Of a stretch of DNA of 64,000 nucleotides, positions 46,959 through 60,000 are shown piece by piece (positions within the stretch are counted from its first letter, which is position 1; each line of letters opens with the position of its first letter). Both the position numbers and the translations under genes were made by a program. This DNA comes from Tethya wilhelma (taxonomy: Eukaryota > Porifera > Demospongiae > Tethyida > Tethyidae): NCBI GenBank assembly GCA_964030475.1, contig CAXIPT010000001.1, positions 8,083,687-8,147,686 of the forward strand. The letters are read 5' to 3'. The notes under the pieces were generated by a model. That model saw nothing but the letters and a program-made list of their open reading frames with translations. It made no database searches and was not told where the DNA came from.

Positions 46959-48379
46959 GGTGATTCAATGATGATTTTCAAGTTACAGCTAGATATTTTG
47001 CAAATTAACTTGAGAATGTTGCCGAGCTGACTGCCACGATGAATTGTAGTGTCTGAGGGCACTTTAAGCTTGCAGCTTGCAGTTGAATTGTTTCCCTTTT
47101 ATATGCAGTGATCAGGCCACCCCAATCAAATTGATAGAGTATGTCATGTACATGTATGCAATCTGCATGTGAGCCATGTCACATGCATTCATGTGGTTAT
47201 ACTCACAATGCTAATAACTATACATGGGTGGTTAATTTTGTACTCATACACTCTGAAGGAAACAAGGGCACTATCACACTCTTATACCTTAAAGTGTTTC
47301 CTACAATGCATGTATGCATGTCAGATAACAACATTATCACAATGCTTGGCTGTCTTATCTAGATCTAAAAAATAATATTAAGAACAGCTGTTATTGTTCT
47401 CTGTTGTGTGTATGCATTGTTTAGTTTTCTTTGTGACTTTTAAGTTTACCAGCTGCATGTGTTTGTTAAACTTCAAAGAAAAGGTGGAAGTTAATTAATT
47501 GACCAAAGTTGAAGGAAACAATAAGGAAATACAATTATCATAAAAATCAGGTCATATTTGACCTCTTGCAAGCTTAAGAGATCATGAGGCAAATATACTC
47601 CAGTAGCTCCAATTGCATTGCTTCACTCTAAAAGTGATGTATAACTTGGAAGACTATAAGAAACGAAACTCACCTGAATTATGATTGAATGATACTATAT
47701 TACGTTATAAGATGATTATTCTCTGGAAAAAATTTTGGCACACTGTATGTACATATACTGAGTCTGACTTATCATTATGTATTTTAATGTGTGAATCATG
47801 TTGTATGTATACATGTATGCTGTACTGACTTCGTAGTTCGTACTAATAGCTCTAAAAGTATACTTCTCTAATTGGTAGAATACAAATTTTGCCTTGAAAT
47901 TTTAAGTACTATATATAGCCAGCTCTTATACTGTTTACAGAAGTACCTGCAAGAGTACAGTCAGGATAAAATTAATGGCAAAATGTGCCATGCAATTGCC
48001 AAGATATTCGAAAAAAAATGCAAGACTTTAAAAATTGGAATGTCTGGTATATTATGATTATACTGCAGCTATATATAGTTGTTTTTCAGTTGATTTCCTG
48101 CATTAAAATTTAATGACAGAGGCCATAAACTTCCCATCACAAAGGACAATAAATCGGCAGGCAGCTGGTATACAATTAGTTAGTAACCCACATCAATGTG
48201 GGCCAGTGAAACTGTATGAGTAAGCTTATTGTTGTTGCATGGCATGTTGTAATAGAATTACTATTTTTTAAGCTAAATTAACCATAATTATGTGCACACA
48301 TGCATACAAAATTAATGTGTCCAGAACCATGACCTTACTAAAATGATCACTTAAATTAATGAGGCCTACACCAGTATTA
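46959..48379. other. Intergenic, 1.4 kb
   Basis: No supported gene. Short frames (for example near 47141 and 47872) show no domain or coding bias I recognise. No clear repeat structure. Confidence 0.5.
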
Positions 48380-49180
48380 CTATGTTAGATTAAAAGTCTT
48401 AAGTTCCATCACGTTGTTATTAGCAACTGCTTCCACCTGCATCTTTGAGATCCCTTGTGGAAAAATCAACTCTTGAAATGCTGGCTCCAGTGGAATGCTT
48501 CCACTGACTAGAGTGCCTTTATTGACTGCTCTACCATGAGCAACAACATAGTATGATGTTGTGGAGTGCTTATGGTATGTTGCTGTTTCACCTTCGACTA
48601 AAGAATCCTTTACTGCAATCAAATCACCTCCAAGCATAAATCCTATATTCATGGGTTGAGGAATTGTGCTTGTTACTTGTATTGTTTCTAGTGGGGAACC
48701 CTCAGCTATGTTCGGAGCCGAGGGTTCAAGAACTGGCACAGGTGCTTCTGGATCAGGGTAAATGATTTCAAAGGCCGGGGATAAGGCAGCTGATCTTTGA
48801 TCTGTTGGCTTAAAAATGTAAGCATTTCCCTCCTTCATGGCCAAAGTAACTCCATAATCGGTTATATTATTCCAGGCTACTGAGGTCTCAGCACTGGGAG
48901 CAAGAGTGAGAGACTTCCATACAACTGATTGCAAGTCTGGCATTGAAGGGTATATCTGGTAGAGAGTGAAACAGTAAGAGTTGGTGGTTGAGTTCTTGAG
49001 ACAAATTTTGTATTCCGCAGAAAAGTTCATTAGTGATCGAGACAAAATAGAGCGGTAGGATGTAGCCAGATATCGGCTTGATTTTATTCCAATTTGCAAG
49101 AGAGTATTATTGAGTCCAGTGTATGACTGAGAGCAGTTCGTTCGACGTATCAAAGAAGAGAGAAGTGTTTTTAGTGCCAT
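48380..49180 (-). CDS. RhiA-like protein, intronless (copy 2)
   Basis: The paralog of 46071–46958 shares the layout YKICLKNSTTNSYCFTLYQIYP, QSVVWKSLTLAP, MNIGFMLGGDLIAVKD and TSYYVVAHG. The start MALKTLLSSLIRR at 49180 is chosen because it aligns with the start of copy 1 and begins a basic, mitochondrial-type leader; an upstream in-frame ATG at 49243 would add 21 unconserved residues. It lacks the Pro-rich linker of copy 1. It is intronless, 266 codons. Identity to copy 1 is low, so the duplication is old. Function is unknown. Confidence 0.72.
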   Translation of the reverse strand: MALKTLLSSLIRRTNCSQSYTGLNNTLLQIGIKSSRYLATSYRSILSRSLMNFSAEYKICLKNSTTNSYCFTLYQIYPSMPDLQSVVWKSLTLAPSAETSVAWNNITDYGVTLAMKEGNAYIFKPTDQRSAALSPAFEIIYPDPEAPVPVLEPSAPNIAEGSPLETIQVTSTIPQPMNIGFMLGGDLIAVKDSLVEGETATYHKHSTTSYYVVAHGRAVNKGTLVSGSIPLEPAFQELIFPQGISKMQVEAVANNNVMELKTFNLT

Positions 49181-49374
49181 TTTCTCTATGGTGTACACCG
49201 TACAGACCGATCGCGGAGAACCGTCACACGTACGTCCGTCCACACGCTAGATGTACGTCGCGGCGCGGGGGTTAACCCGGTTGTTGTAATTGTTCAGATC
49301 AGAGGGGTGGGGCTCGATCATTCCATTTGTTGCCCACTCCGAGACCCACTCGAAGTCATCAGCCTGATCAGATT
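49181..49374. promoter_or_regulatory. Bidirectional promoter candidate
   Basis: Only 194 bp separate the start codons of the RhiA-like gene (minus) and the ankyrin–ROCO gene (plus). The stretch is locally CpG-rich (around 49220–49275, with GCGGCGCGGGGG), unlike the AT-rich surroundings. The call rests on spacing and composition only. Confidence 0.45.
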
Positions 49375-50341
49375 ATGGAACTCAAGGTAGATGACCGAGT
49401 TAAAGGTGATCTCTATACAACTTGTAATACAGGAGATTTAAGTCATATTTCGAAGTACAAAGGATTCAACCTACAGGTTCATTACAAGGACTCCTGGCCT
49501 CACAACTCCACAGGACACATTGCTGCTGAGTAAGTAAATAGAATCTAAAATATCCACTGAAAAATGTACCTGAAAATATTGCTAGTGTGATCATTGTTGC
49601 ATAATTTTGGGATTGGTTTCATATAATTTATATTGTAATATTTTTCTTTCTCATTCTCATCTAGGGAGGGGCATCTATCTGTTGTAGAGTTTCTGATTGA
49701 CCATGGTCAGTGTGATGTGATGTGTACTAATGACTGGGGCATGACCCCATTGCATCAAGCTTGCCGGTAAGTGATTTGACATGGATTCACAAAATACATC
49801 ATGTGGTTTATTTTGGCTTATCATTGCCAAGAGAACTGCTTCAGAGTTTGCCATTTCAGTCTGTGAACCAGAAGGATCCAGAGCTAGCATAGTGCATATG
49901 GATATGACCTTTAAAATAGTGATCATCATCAGATGCTCTATCATGACCCCTTCCCCCCATTCCCCCTCCCTTTTCTATGTAGTTTACATTTTACCTAGCT
50001 CTTTTTGATGGGGTATAGAGTGTCTTATATCATCCCTCAGAGGCTCTTTTGTTGTATAGGGCAGGGAAACTAGAGGTGGTGAAATACTTCATTGAACATA
50101 CTGCTTCCTGTCCAGATTCAAAGGATGATAATGGAGGGACTCCTCTTCATCATGCTTGTAGGTGAGTTGATGATGAGAAAAGATCGTGGCTCTATTCAAG
50201 AGCCAAATACACCGTTGGTCATCCCTTTGACACTTGCACTCACTCAGATGGCAACACTTTTCAGTTGTTGTTTTGTTTGATTACAGTAGCATGATAATTA
50301 CTCAGAGCCTTGTAGCATTCAGTTTTTCTGTTTGTTTTCTT

Positions 50342-50372
<31 letters not shown>

Positions 50373-51167
50373 TTGTCTGTTTGTCTGTTTGTCTGTTTGT
50401 CTGTCTGTCTGTCCGTTTGTTTGTTTGTTTGTTTGTTTGTTTGATTGATTGATTGATTTTGCATGCTCTTATGGATGTGGGAAGAGTTACAACAAGTATA
50501 CATCTTTCTCTCTTACCAGCAATGGGAATCTGGAGGTGGTGAGGTACCTCATTGAACAAGCTGCTTGCTCCTCTGATTGCAAGAATAATGATGGACAAAC
50601 ACCTATTCATCTTGCTAGTGGGTGAGTTGATTGACATGCTCTCTGCTATACACAGCTAGGTCTGAGAATACCAATTAAAGTGTGTTTGTAAAGTTTGTAT
50701 TCAGAGCAGTGATCTGGATGTAGCCTCGTACCCAGGCTCTCTCCTTTGACCTTTCCTTAATGTTTTACGTGGTTACGTTGAACCATGAAAATAATAAATG
50801 AACAGCAAGTAGCAATTAATGTCGAGGTTTTTTCAATGGTAGATGTCTCATCTTAATTCAAGTACCCATTAGCTGTGTTGTAATGTATGTCTCTCTCTCT
50901 CCCATCCCATGCAGGTCTGGGGGACTGGGAGTAGTGAGCTATCTCATTGAACACGCTGCTTGCCATGCTGATTGCAGAGATAATAATGGACAGACCCCTC
51001 TCCATTTTGCTTGTAGGTTAGTTGTTTGATTATAGAAATGATACAGACATCAACAGTTACATATGAAAATGTATGATGGGTAAAATTGATGAGAACTAAA
51101 TTTGTGATAAATTTTAGCATATGTGGTAACTCAATCCAGCATGCATGTTACATTCTTTACATGCAAG

Positions 51168-51209
<42 letters not shown>

Positions 51210-53715
51210 AAGTACGTATGTGTGAAACAGTTTGACAATTTCTAAATTCAAAGCATGTGATAATGAACTTGAATAATATCATGCTTTATGCTGTAAATCA
51301 GGAAATTTTGTTGTCAAAAACTTCACCAACGACCTTTACCCAATTCATTTTGTATGGCAATCTTTATCTGCAATGTGAAATTTGATAGGCTTCTGAGAAT
51401 AAACTCCAATTTATTTACTTCACGGGTAGAATTTCTCACCTATAATTTAATTAATGATAGTGTACAACATTTGCACAGATTCACCATACTACTTGTCCAT
51501 CTGTCATTTTAGGTCCATCTACCCTGACCATGATCTCGTAGAATGCCTACTTAGAGACGGTCTTGCTGACCCTAACACAATCACAAATGATGGAAACACA
51601 GCTATTGACGTGTCTAGAGATACGGCTTTCATTGATCTGCTCATCAAGTATGGTGCGAGACCAGAGTACAAGGAGTGGAGTACTTTCTTGTCATCAGATT
51701 TCAAAGAGGACCATCCAGCACAAAACACAACCAAGGGATATGTTCTTGGGAACCCAGGAGCTGGAAAGAGTTCTTTGATCATGTCCCTCCTGACTGAGAA
51801 TAAGGGCCTTTCCACATTGCGCAACCGTTTCCTGCCAACAACTCATGTCCATGGACCAACAGCTGGCATAGTTACTCATGAAATTCAGAGCAAACAGTTT
51901 GGTCGGGTGACTCTGTTTGACTTTGCTGGCCGAAAGGAGTTCTATGCTGGCCATGATGCTCTGCTTCGCAGTGCCATGGAGGGACCACCATCTTCTGCAG
52001 TCTTCTTCATCGTCATTGATCTCCGAGATGAATACGGTAACTTCAAATCCACACTACTGAATTGGATAGAGTTCATTGAGAATCTGTATCGGTCAGATTG
52101 CTTCAAGCCCCATCTCATCCTGATAGGCAGCCATGTTGATAAGGTTAAAAAAGGAGACTTGAAGAGAAAACATTCTCTCGTGAAGTCCTTGGAGGATGGC
52201 AATGCCTTTGAAAGGTTCCAGACAACTGGAGATCCTTTCCACGCACTGGATTGCCGATATGCTGAGTCATCATCTTTAACCAAGCTTCGATCGACATTCT
52301 CTGAAGCATGTGCGGCAGTTCAGCAATCCCAGGAAACCAACTTCACCAACCACTGGTATTTGGTCTATCTTCTCAATGAGGTTAGTTACCGCGGTGCTGT
52401 GAGGCTGGGTGAAGTCATGACTCTGTTTGCTGAGAAGTTGAGATATTCTGAGCCTCTCGATGTACAGACAGCAGTCAACTCTTGTGAGTATCTCAGTGCG
52501 TATGGAAATCTAGTGTTTTTCAAGAATCAGCAATCTTTTGAAAATAGCTGGATCATTTTGCAGAAGCCAGAGCTCCTGTGCCGAGTTTTAGGATCCATCT
52601 TTGCTCCTGCTGAATTCAAGGACCACCTTCAAATTGCCACTACAGCCTCAGGTGTGGTGCTCTTCTCCAAGCTAGACTCTCACTTCTCCTATCTTGGTGC
52701 CAGTATGATAGCTCAGTTCCTTTGTCAGGTCGATTTCGGTCACGAAGTCACTGAACCAGAAGCTCTGTGTCACTTAGAAGCTGTTGACATCCCTTCTGCT
52801 CCTGATGAGAGGTATTTCTTTCTCCCTGGCCTAGTTAGTCTTGAAGTGCCTACTGATGTGTGGAAGTCCAGTGACAGGTTCAGCTACCACACTGGGTGGG
52901 TGTTGCAGTGCCTCAAACCAGATCAGTTCTTTACACGTCGATTTCTTCAAGTGCTCATTTTAAAGCTCTTCGCTACATTTAGTCTTGAGTTGGCAACGGG
53001 TAGTGTGAGTGATAGTTCCGTTCTTTAGAGGAGGTGTAGTGTATGGACAAATGGAATCTCCTGGTCCAATCATTCTGGTGTAAGAGTACTGGTGGAACTT
53101 TCAGAAGAGAAACGAGTAATTCTCTTACTGAGTTGTCATTCTGAAAGCCAAATGTGTTTGATTGGTCTCCGCTCTACTCTCATCAAGAAGATTCTTTCCT
53201 TGAAGAAGGAGTTATGCCCGAAGGTAGTTGTTGAAGAGTACTTCCTTCCATCTCAAGATACTTTTGCCTTTCTTCTAGACATGAGCTCAGCAAAGCCAGT
53301 CAGTTTAGTCAACCTCTCTAAAGCTATAATAGAAGGCAGCCAATTTGTACTGCGAGACACCACTGAACATGTGGACATTGAGGAACTGCTACTGTTTGAA
53401 CCATATGCCAACTTGGGGCAATCCATTCTCCATGAACTCTTCGCCAAAGATCAACCTAACTACTACAATGAGATCGAGGATGAATTCTTTTACCACATCG
53501 CTGAAATATCATCCAAGAAGGTCGACCATTTCATGGAACTGTTCAAGACCTCTCCCTCTAGTCTTCCCGCTGTGACTGCTGGGGATGCCTATAAGTTGGC
53601 TCAAGTGTTTCTTCTGTGGAGGGAGAAACAGGAGATAGGATCACGAAATCACTTGCGTGAACATCTGGACCAGTTCAGCGTGTTTGCTGGAAGGAACCCA
53701 ATGAGTGTTGTGTAA
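49375..53715 (+). CDS. Ankyrin–Roc–COR (ROCO) GTPase with one in-frame TAG
   Basis: Exons are 49375–49529, 49665–49766, 50060–50161, 50520–50621, 50915–51016 and 51513–53715. The four middle exons are each 102 nt and encode one ankyrin repeat apiece (for example EEGHLSVVEFLIDHG…GMTPLHQAC). The last exon has the Roc GTPase: P-loop GNPGAGKSSL, switch II DFAGRKEFY and specificity motif GSHVDK. COR follows (LNEVSYRGAVRLGEVM, FFLPGLV, RRCSVWTNGISW). Roc–COR proteins are signalling GTPases related to LRRK and are expanded in sponges. A TAG at 53026–53028 interrupts the frame between FATFSLELATGS and RRCSVW. It is either a nonsense mutation or part of a 24-nt GTGAGT…TTTAG stretch (53005–53028) whose removal would restore the frame. 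Confidence 0.88.
50341..50459. repeat. TCTG/TTTG tetranucleotide microsatellite
   Basis: About 30 tetranucleotide units, changing from TCTG through alternating TTTGTCTG to TTTG and TTGA, inside an ankyrin–ROCO intron. Confidence 0.93.
51171..51208. repeat. (GT)n microsatellite
   Basis: About 19 GT units within the intron before the large ROCO exon. Confidence 0.92.
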
Positions 53716-54191
53716 CTTGTGTAGCACTGTTATAAGGAGGTTGATATAATAAATTATTATAATTATTGTTTATATTTTCTTTTCACCTTTAATTGTCTTG
53801 CTCATACTATACTTTTTGCATGCTTATATAGACATTAATATTTTTTGTAAACATAATATATTATACATGCATAGCTAATTAACTTTGATCTATGACCTCT
53901 GATTTAATTTGTATTATATAAATCCAGTATGATGAACATGCATGCATGCATGCCAATAATAACTTGCATAAGTTGAAATTTCATAATTGAAATAAATTAT
54001 AATGTATGCAATTAAGAGTACACAAAATCACACGTAATTTAGTTTAATAGTTACAATAACACTTATTGTGCTTTAGACACAAACAGAAAACCACAACATT
54101 ATCTAAAAATAATACAATGAAACACACAAAACAAACAAACAGACAAACTCATGTTACAGTACAACAATCAAGCACTCACAAACACACACAA
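53716..54191. other. Convergent 3' intergenic
   Basis: AT-rich, with an AATAAA near 53991 and TGCA repeats at 53938–53951. No gene. Confidence 0.5.
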
Positions 54192-56995
54192 TCAGCACCA
54201 AGTGTTTTCAGGCATTCGTCTGACATTAGAGTCTGACTTTCTCCCAACAGTTCTCATGGGGACTGGTAACGGCTCCCCTCCTCCACGTTTGTTCTGAGCT
54301 GAAAACGGAACATACTCAAACGGCATCTGAGCCTTCACCTCATTGGAGGACATGTAGGGCTGTATATCCTCGGGGTAGATGGAGGGCTCACTCTTCCTGG
54401 GGACCAGATAGGTGTGTGGCTTCCCGGTGGGGGCCTGCCTCTCAGCAGGCATGGTGTCTCTTCTCGGTGAAGACGAGGCACGACTCAATCTCGGTGAAGC
54501 TCCGACCTTGCCTGACACTATCTTGTTGAAAGGGTTCCAAGGAAGTGACTTCTGTTCCGGTTGGTCTACACCGTCGGTCATTGAACTGGAGTGGTACTTG
54601 TTGTAGCCACCAGGCTGGGAGGGTTGGAGGCGCAGGGAGGGCACTTGGTGGTGGTGGGTGGAGGGATTGGAAGGAGGGTAGCCGTTTCGAACAACTTGGT
54701 GTTTTCCATTTTCGATTTTCTCCAAACTGTTTCTCTTTCTCTTCACGACATAAGTGGAGTAGGAAGGGACAGTCCCATTGCTGGTCTGATTCGCACTTCG
54801 ACCTCTGCTCATCGATCCCACTCCATTAGAGCCAGCATTGCCACTAGGAGAGGTCCTATCGCCACGCCCACCAGCACTGGAGGGGCGGGATCGCCGGCCC
54901 TGTTGTGACCCACTGTGAGTGGAGGGAGGAGGAGGAGCCACGATCTGTCCGATGAGGGGGCTCTCATGATGGGGGGAGGTGGAACTGGCGTGGGGAGGAG
55001 GGGAGAATGTCCCACTGCCAGAGGAGGCTGATCCACCCGACACTTGACGCACATGTCCATACTGGAGCGGTGGGGTGGGACTCCTGCTGGTCTCACGACC
55101 GCCATGGACGTGGTCCAGGGACCCACTGCGAGGCTGGGTCGACTCTCCTACTCTAGAGCCTCCCGAGACCGACGGGTCTATCATGTTGACGGGGAGAGAG
55201 TACTGTCGTACGTGGCCATGAGAAGGGACACTGAGCTGGGTGGTAGCAGGGATGGAGCTGTCCAGACTGCCTTGGCGGGAGTGATTGCCACCGGCTCCCT
55301 CTTCTATGGTGAAACCAGGGTGACTAAATTTGGGCGAATACTTCTTGTCAAGTTCGGCTAGTTCATTGAGTGTGTTCTCTTGAAGTCGCAGTCTCAGTTT
55401 CTCCATCTCAGACGCCACATCGTAAGAGGCTCTCAATCTGTCGGTGCCAGGAGTCAAGGTGATGGGCATCTTGAGCTTAGCATCTTCTGATATATCCTTG
55501 AAACTGGCTCCGTGCTTGTTTCGAAGTTTGACTCCATTCAGAGCATGATTGATGAGTGGGGAGGAGTTATGACTGGAGGAGGAGTGAGGGCTTCCATGAG
55601 AGACACGATGACCTTCACTGCCTTGTCCCCCTTCACCCTCACCCTCTGTTGGTTGTCCCTCACTCTCTTCCATGGTCATGTTGCTCTTGAACTGCTTCAG
55701 CTTGTCCACCTGGTCGGTGCCAAAGAACTCTTGGAGTACCTGGTCGTCACTCTTCTTCTTGAGATGGTGTGGAGCCCTCTTCATCAGTTCCAGTGTGCTC
55801 GAGCGCTCAAAGGGTAGGCCCTCTGTTGGAGCAGTGATGGGTTCTGGTGGGGGAGAGAGGCTCTGGGAGCGCTCCCTGTCGCTGTGGTTGAGGAGAGGAC
55901 CAGAGGTCGTAGGGGACATGGATCGATCGCTGACACTGTCTTCGAGATATTTGCTCTCAGCCTCCTTTTGTTGTTTCTGGGTATCACGGATTTCGTTGAT
56001 TCCTGAACGCACCTTCCAGAGTTCTTGAAGAATATCTCTGTCATACAGTTTGAGTGCAGCCTACATGTGAGTGAGTGAGTGAGTGTGATGTGTAACAGTA
56101 GTATGACATTGGTAGCAATGTTACAACACAATAGCAGAGCAGTTAGCCAATAGCAAGTAAAGTGGAGGAGATGCCACTAACATTGCATTATATCAGATGA
56201 CAAGGCCAATAATTCACACAATACAGGTTGTACCATATTTTCTATGGTTGTACCATACAAGGGTAGACCAGATACAAAGAGATTAACACATAATATGGAC
56301 TCTTCCATGCACAACAAGAGAGGAACTATCTCATTGTTTGATTTACACCACATCACGTGTGTCACTTGATACAGTGTGTGTGTGTTTATGGTGCAGGATA
56401 ATTCCCTCATGGAGGAATCTAGTCTTAGTCGATAATCACAATAGTTGCTGAGTTAGACACACTGGTGGTCATTTTAGACTGAGGAAACACTATCCTACAC
56501 ACTCTGTACCAGTGCTTCAATGGCACACAACATTAGCTAGGCAAACAACCACATGTATGAGTGTTTCCATTGAGGATTCCAGAGCAATGGTGCATGTAAC
56601 ACCCTGTCTACCACACACACCACAGAATGAAGGCAATGTTGGATGAGGCAATCGAATTAACCTCCCTTCGTTAATCAGCAATGATTGGTATTTGATTTAG
56701 ACGGACTGAAATGGGAAGGGAATTAACATAACAATAGTTGCTGACCATCACTGACGCACACACTGACAGTCGAGAGTCTCTAAGGTAGCTGGTGGTATGT
56801 CACAATCCTAATGGGATTACATTCTATCAGAGTGTAGTACATACATACATATATACATTGTCTCATGCCTTACATGTAGTCATGATTGGTACAATGGCCC
56901 TATATCAATATGGAGGTCATGGTCTGTCTAACATTCAACATGCACAAGGCAATGAAACAATCTCTGGAGCGTGTCCATCCCTCACACACACACAC

Positions 56996-57031
<36 letters not shown>

Positions 57032-60000
57032 CAGTGTGAGTGGCTAATAAGGATGGGGCAGCTGGCATCAAGGCACACACCAGACAACAGCTACAATTGA
57101 AGGTTCCTAAACTGGAGTAGCCATTGTGTCTAGCAGAACAGACACCCTCTCAACAATAGAGGTAGTGATGAGGGTTATGATAGTCCTTGTTTGAAATAAC
57201 AATGTCATGAATACACTAGGTCTGTTTGCTGCTAGGGCTAGCTGACCTGCACACACAGAGGCTGGTGCCGGTGGCTGTCTGGGCAAATTCCACACATTCC
57301 ACACACATGTCCATTGGGAGAGTGACATCGTGAATGCCATTGGGTGCAATGAGTGAATGCAGTTTGTACCCTACACACACACAAACACACATACAGAGCC
57401 TACACATCTGAATCGTGAGCTGTAAGCTCCTCTCAATGTTGACACTCCTCCACTACCAGTAAGTTTCAATAATTAGCACAAAAATTATAGGATTATTGTA
57501 CACAGTGTGGTGGCAGCTGGTAAGACCCAACTCGCATTTCAGCCAAAGGAGGAAATGACAAATGATTTGCTGGAAGATCAGTGGTATACTAAACTTAACA
57601 CAATTAGCAGGGGTTTAATCATAACGTCATAGGGTATTGAAATAGTGAAGCTTTATACTCTGATGTGTACTGAAACAATTTTAAGCAACCTGATTCCACT
57701 GGAAAGCAAACTAACATCTTTAAAGAATCTAAACATGGATTGGGTGCGAATGAAATGGCAGAGTATCCTAATGTATGCCCAACTCCATGTTGCTGTTAAT
57801 AGTGCTACCATTTGCAAGCATTTGTTGATCATTATCACCTGCTTGAGTTTATAGTGTCACTAACACATACCTTAAATTCTACGAGTGATTCCTTCTCAAA
57901 ACACACACTCACCCATAACTTAATAGTCAACTATACACACACACAGGTAGAACAGAAGCCAGAGAGTCAATGTGCTGTATGCAGTGGGTCACAGTCAATG
58001 ACTGGTACCAATGTATCTGTTGATACCCATCCCTGACACACAGTGTGTGTGCATGGCTGCTGACTGCTAGTGCTCAGGGCTTCTGATGTCAGAAGATGCT
58101 TACAATTAACACGACACATATGGTGTGAATCTATGCTACGTTCCACCCAAATTCACGACAATCCCAAACTAATACATAGCCGGACATTCCTGAAATTTGA
58201 TCTGAGTAACATTCCATGCATTCCATGCATTCTATCGGTGATTACATCTTGAATGTGCACACCATATGGAAACAGAGTTCACAACTCTCGTGTGTTTGTG
58301 TGTATGTGTACAGGCCATGCATGGGAACAGTAGTTATCATAATACAATGAATGTTGTCAGGAACAGACATGTGATACATTGGAATCAGATGAGCTGTGTT
58401 GTGCATGCAAGGAAGTTAACACACACACTCACCTATTCACTAACATTTACATGATGTGGGTAAATAACTGATTGTGGGCTGATATCAATATCTGAAGCAT
58501 ATAATTTATACACAATCATCAAAATTCAGGGAAATTAAACATTTGTTCTACTAGATAGGTGCACTCACACACAGGCATTCAAGGACTGACATAATCCATG
58601 AGATATAGAGTATGAATGCCGCCATAGTACACTGTACATAGTAGTATGCCGTGAGAACAATACACATTGTTCTACTGATGGGTGCAAAGGAAGTGGGGAC
58701 AATCACAGTGTGGAGTGGAGTGGAGTGGAAGTCAATGGTGGTCAGGTGGTGGTGCCCTACACAGCACTCATGTCCATAAACATGTTTGACAACACCACAG
58801 CATGTTTGGAAAACACTGGCGTGTGTTTTCAGGCTGATCTGAGGCCTAATTACTTCTACGAAAAACGACAGTGAAAGTATAAATTCAATATTGGCGTACA
58901 ATCTTCAACGACACCACAAGAACAGGCCAATTTTATCATCACAGTATAATTTATTATATCCTACATAGACGAATACACATTTGTATGGAACTGTTTATCA
59001 AGCTAAGAAAACATCTCTCATAACTAGTGTCCCAAGGGTGAACAGTGTAGACACTTCTGTACACAACCAATTTGCAGTTATTCAAACTCCATATAACATG
59101 CTCAAAATCGTCCATATGGCAATACATACACTCACACGCACACATCATTCCTTCAAAGATTCTGGGAGCTGAGGTACAATATGTGTAGATTTGGGGAACT
59201 ATTTCCCTCTGTTATCACAAGCTTAAACGTTTCGTAGAGGTCTTAAAGCGTCATCACAGTGACGTGTGTGTGTGTTGGGACATTCTTGGTAGCCACCATC
59301 CCTCAGATGTTGGCAGACAATTGACAAGTCATTAGCGACAAATCATACCACAATATTAGAAGCTATCACAGACCACTTCCTAACCTGGTCAGGTCAATAA
59401 TCAAACTACCATGTAAACATCACATTAAACACACATGCACACACACACTGGCAAACCACAGTGTTTGGCTGTAGAACAAGCACAGCTGTGAGTGCTCATT
59501 GAGTGTTTATTGTGTGGAGCTAATCACCTCAAGCAGCACCAACAGAATCAGGACTAGTACATTCTTGGAGGCATGACCTAGCTGCCCAATAACATCTAAT
59601 CTCCATATGAGACAAGCAGTGTTTGGGATATAGAGTTTCAACACAAACAAGCACTGATGTAAACCTTCCAGGTTCAGTTCCTATACACTTGTTTGGATCA
59701 AACCTAAAAATAGTCAAATTATTCTTGGCTGACAAACTAGGTGACATTTAGACCCCCTACACAGGGTCAATACAGTGGAAAGGAATCACAGGTGAAAATA
59801 GCCTATATATTATGTTGTGATGATAATTATGTACGTGTGTGCAATGGAGAGGAATGGGGTGTAGGCATGAATTCACGGGCCACTGGGCTAATGCCACTGG
59901 GCAGTACACTCTCTTAGTTGGACTGGTTCAATTGTTGGCTAACTAGCCATGAGTTGGTAAACAGTACAAAGTGGATTCCACGCGGCATTGTTGTCACACG

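Noticed and set aside
47141..48057. Short frames in the 1.4-kb intergenic gap
   Set aside because: Overlapping frames in several phases, AT-rich, nothing recognisable.
46071..49180. Bacterial contamination of the assembly
   Set aside because: The two intronless genes lie between spliced animal genes with no composition break or N, and copy 2 shares a short promoter with a spliced gene.
53026..53092. Frameshift in the ROCO gene between two frames
   Set aside because: The distance between the two open segments is a multiple of three; they are in the same frame, separated only by a TAG.
54412..56028. Plus-strand frames of about 60–120 codons
   Set aside because: They are antisense shadows of the Ser/Pro-rich coding exon, whose composition leaves several frames open.
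58551..58901. 116-codon minus-strand frame
   Set aside because: No splice sites, domain or coding signature; it lies inside the long intron and looks like chance.
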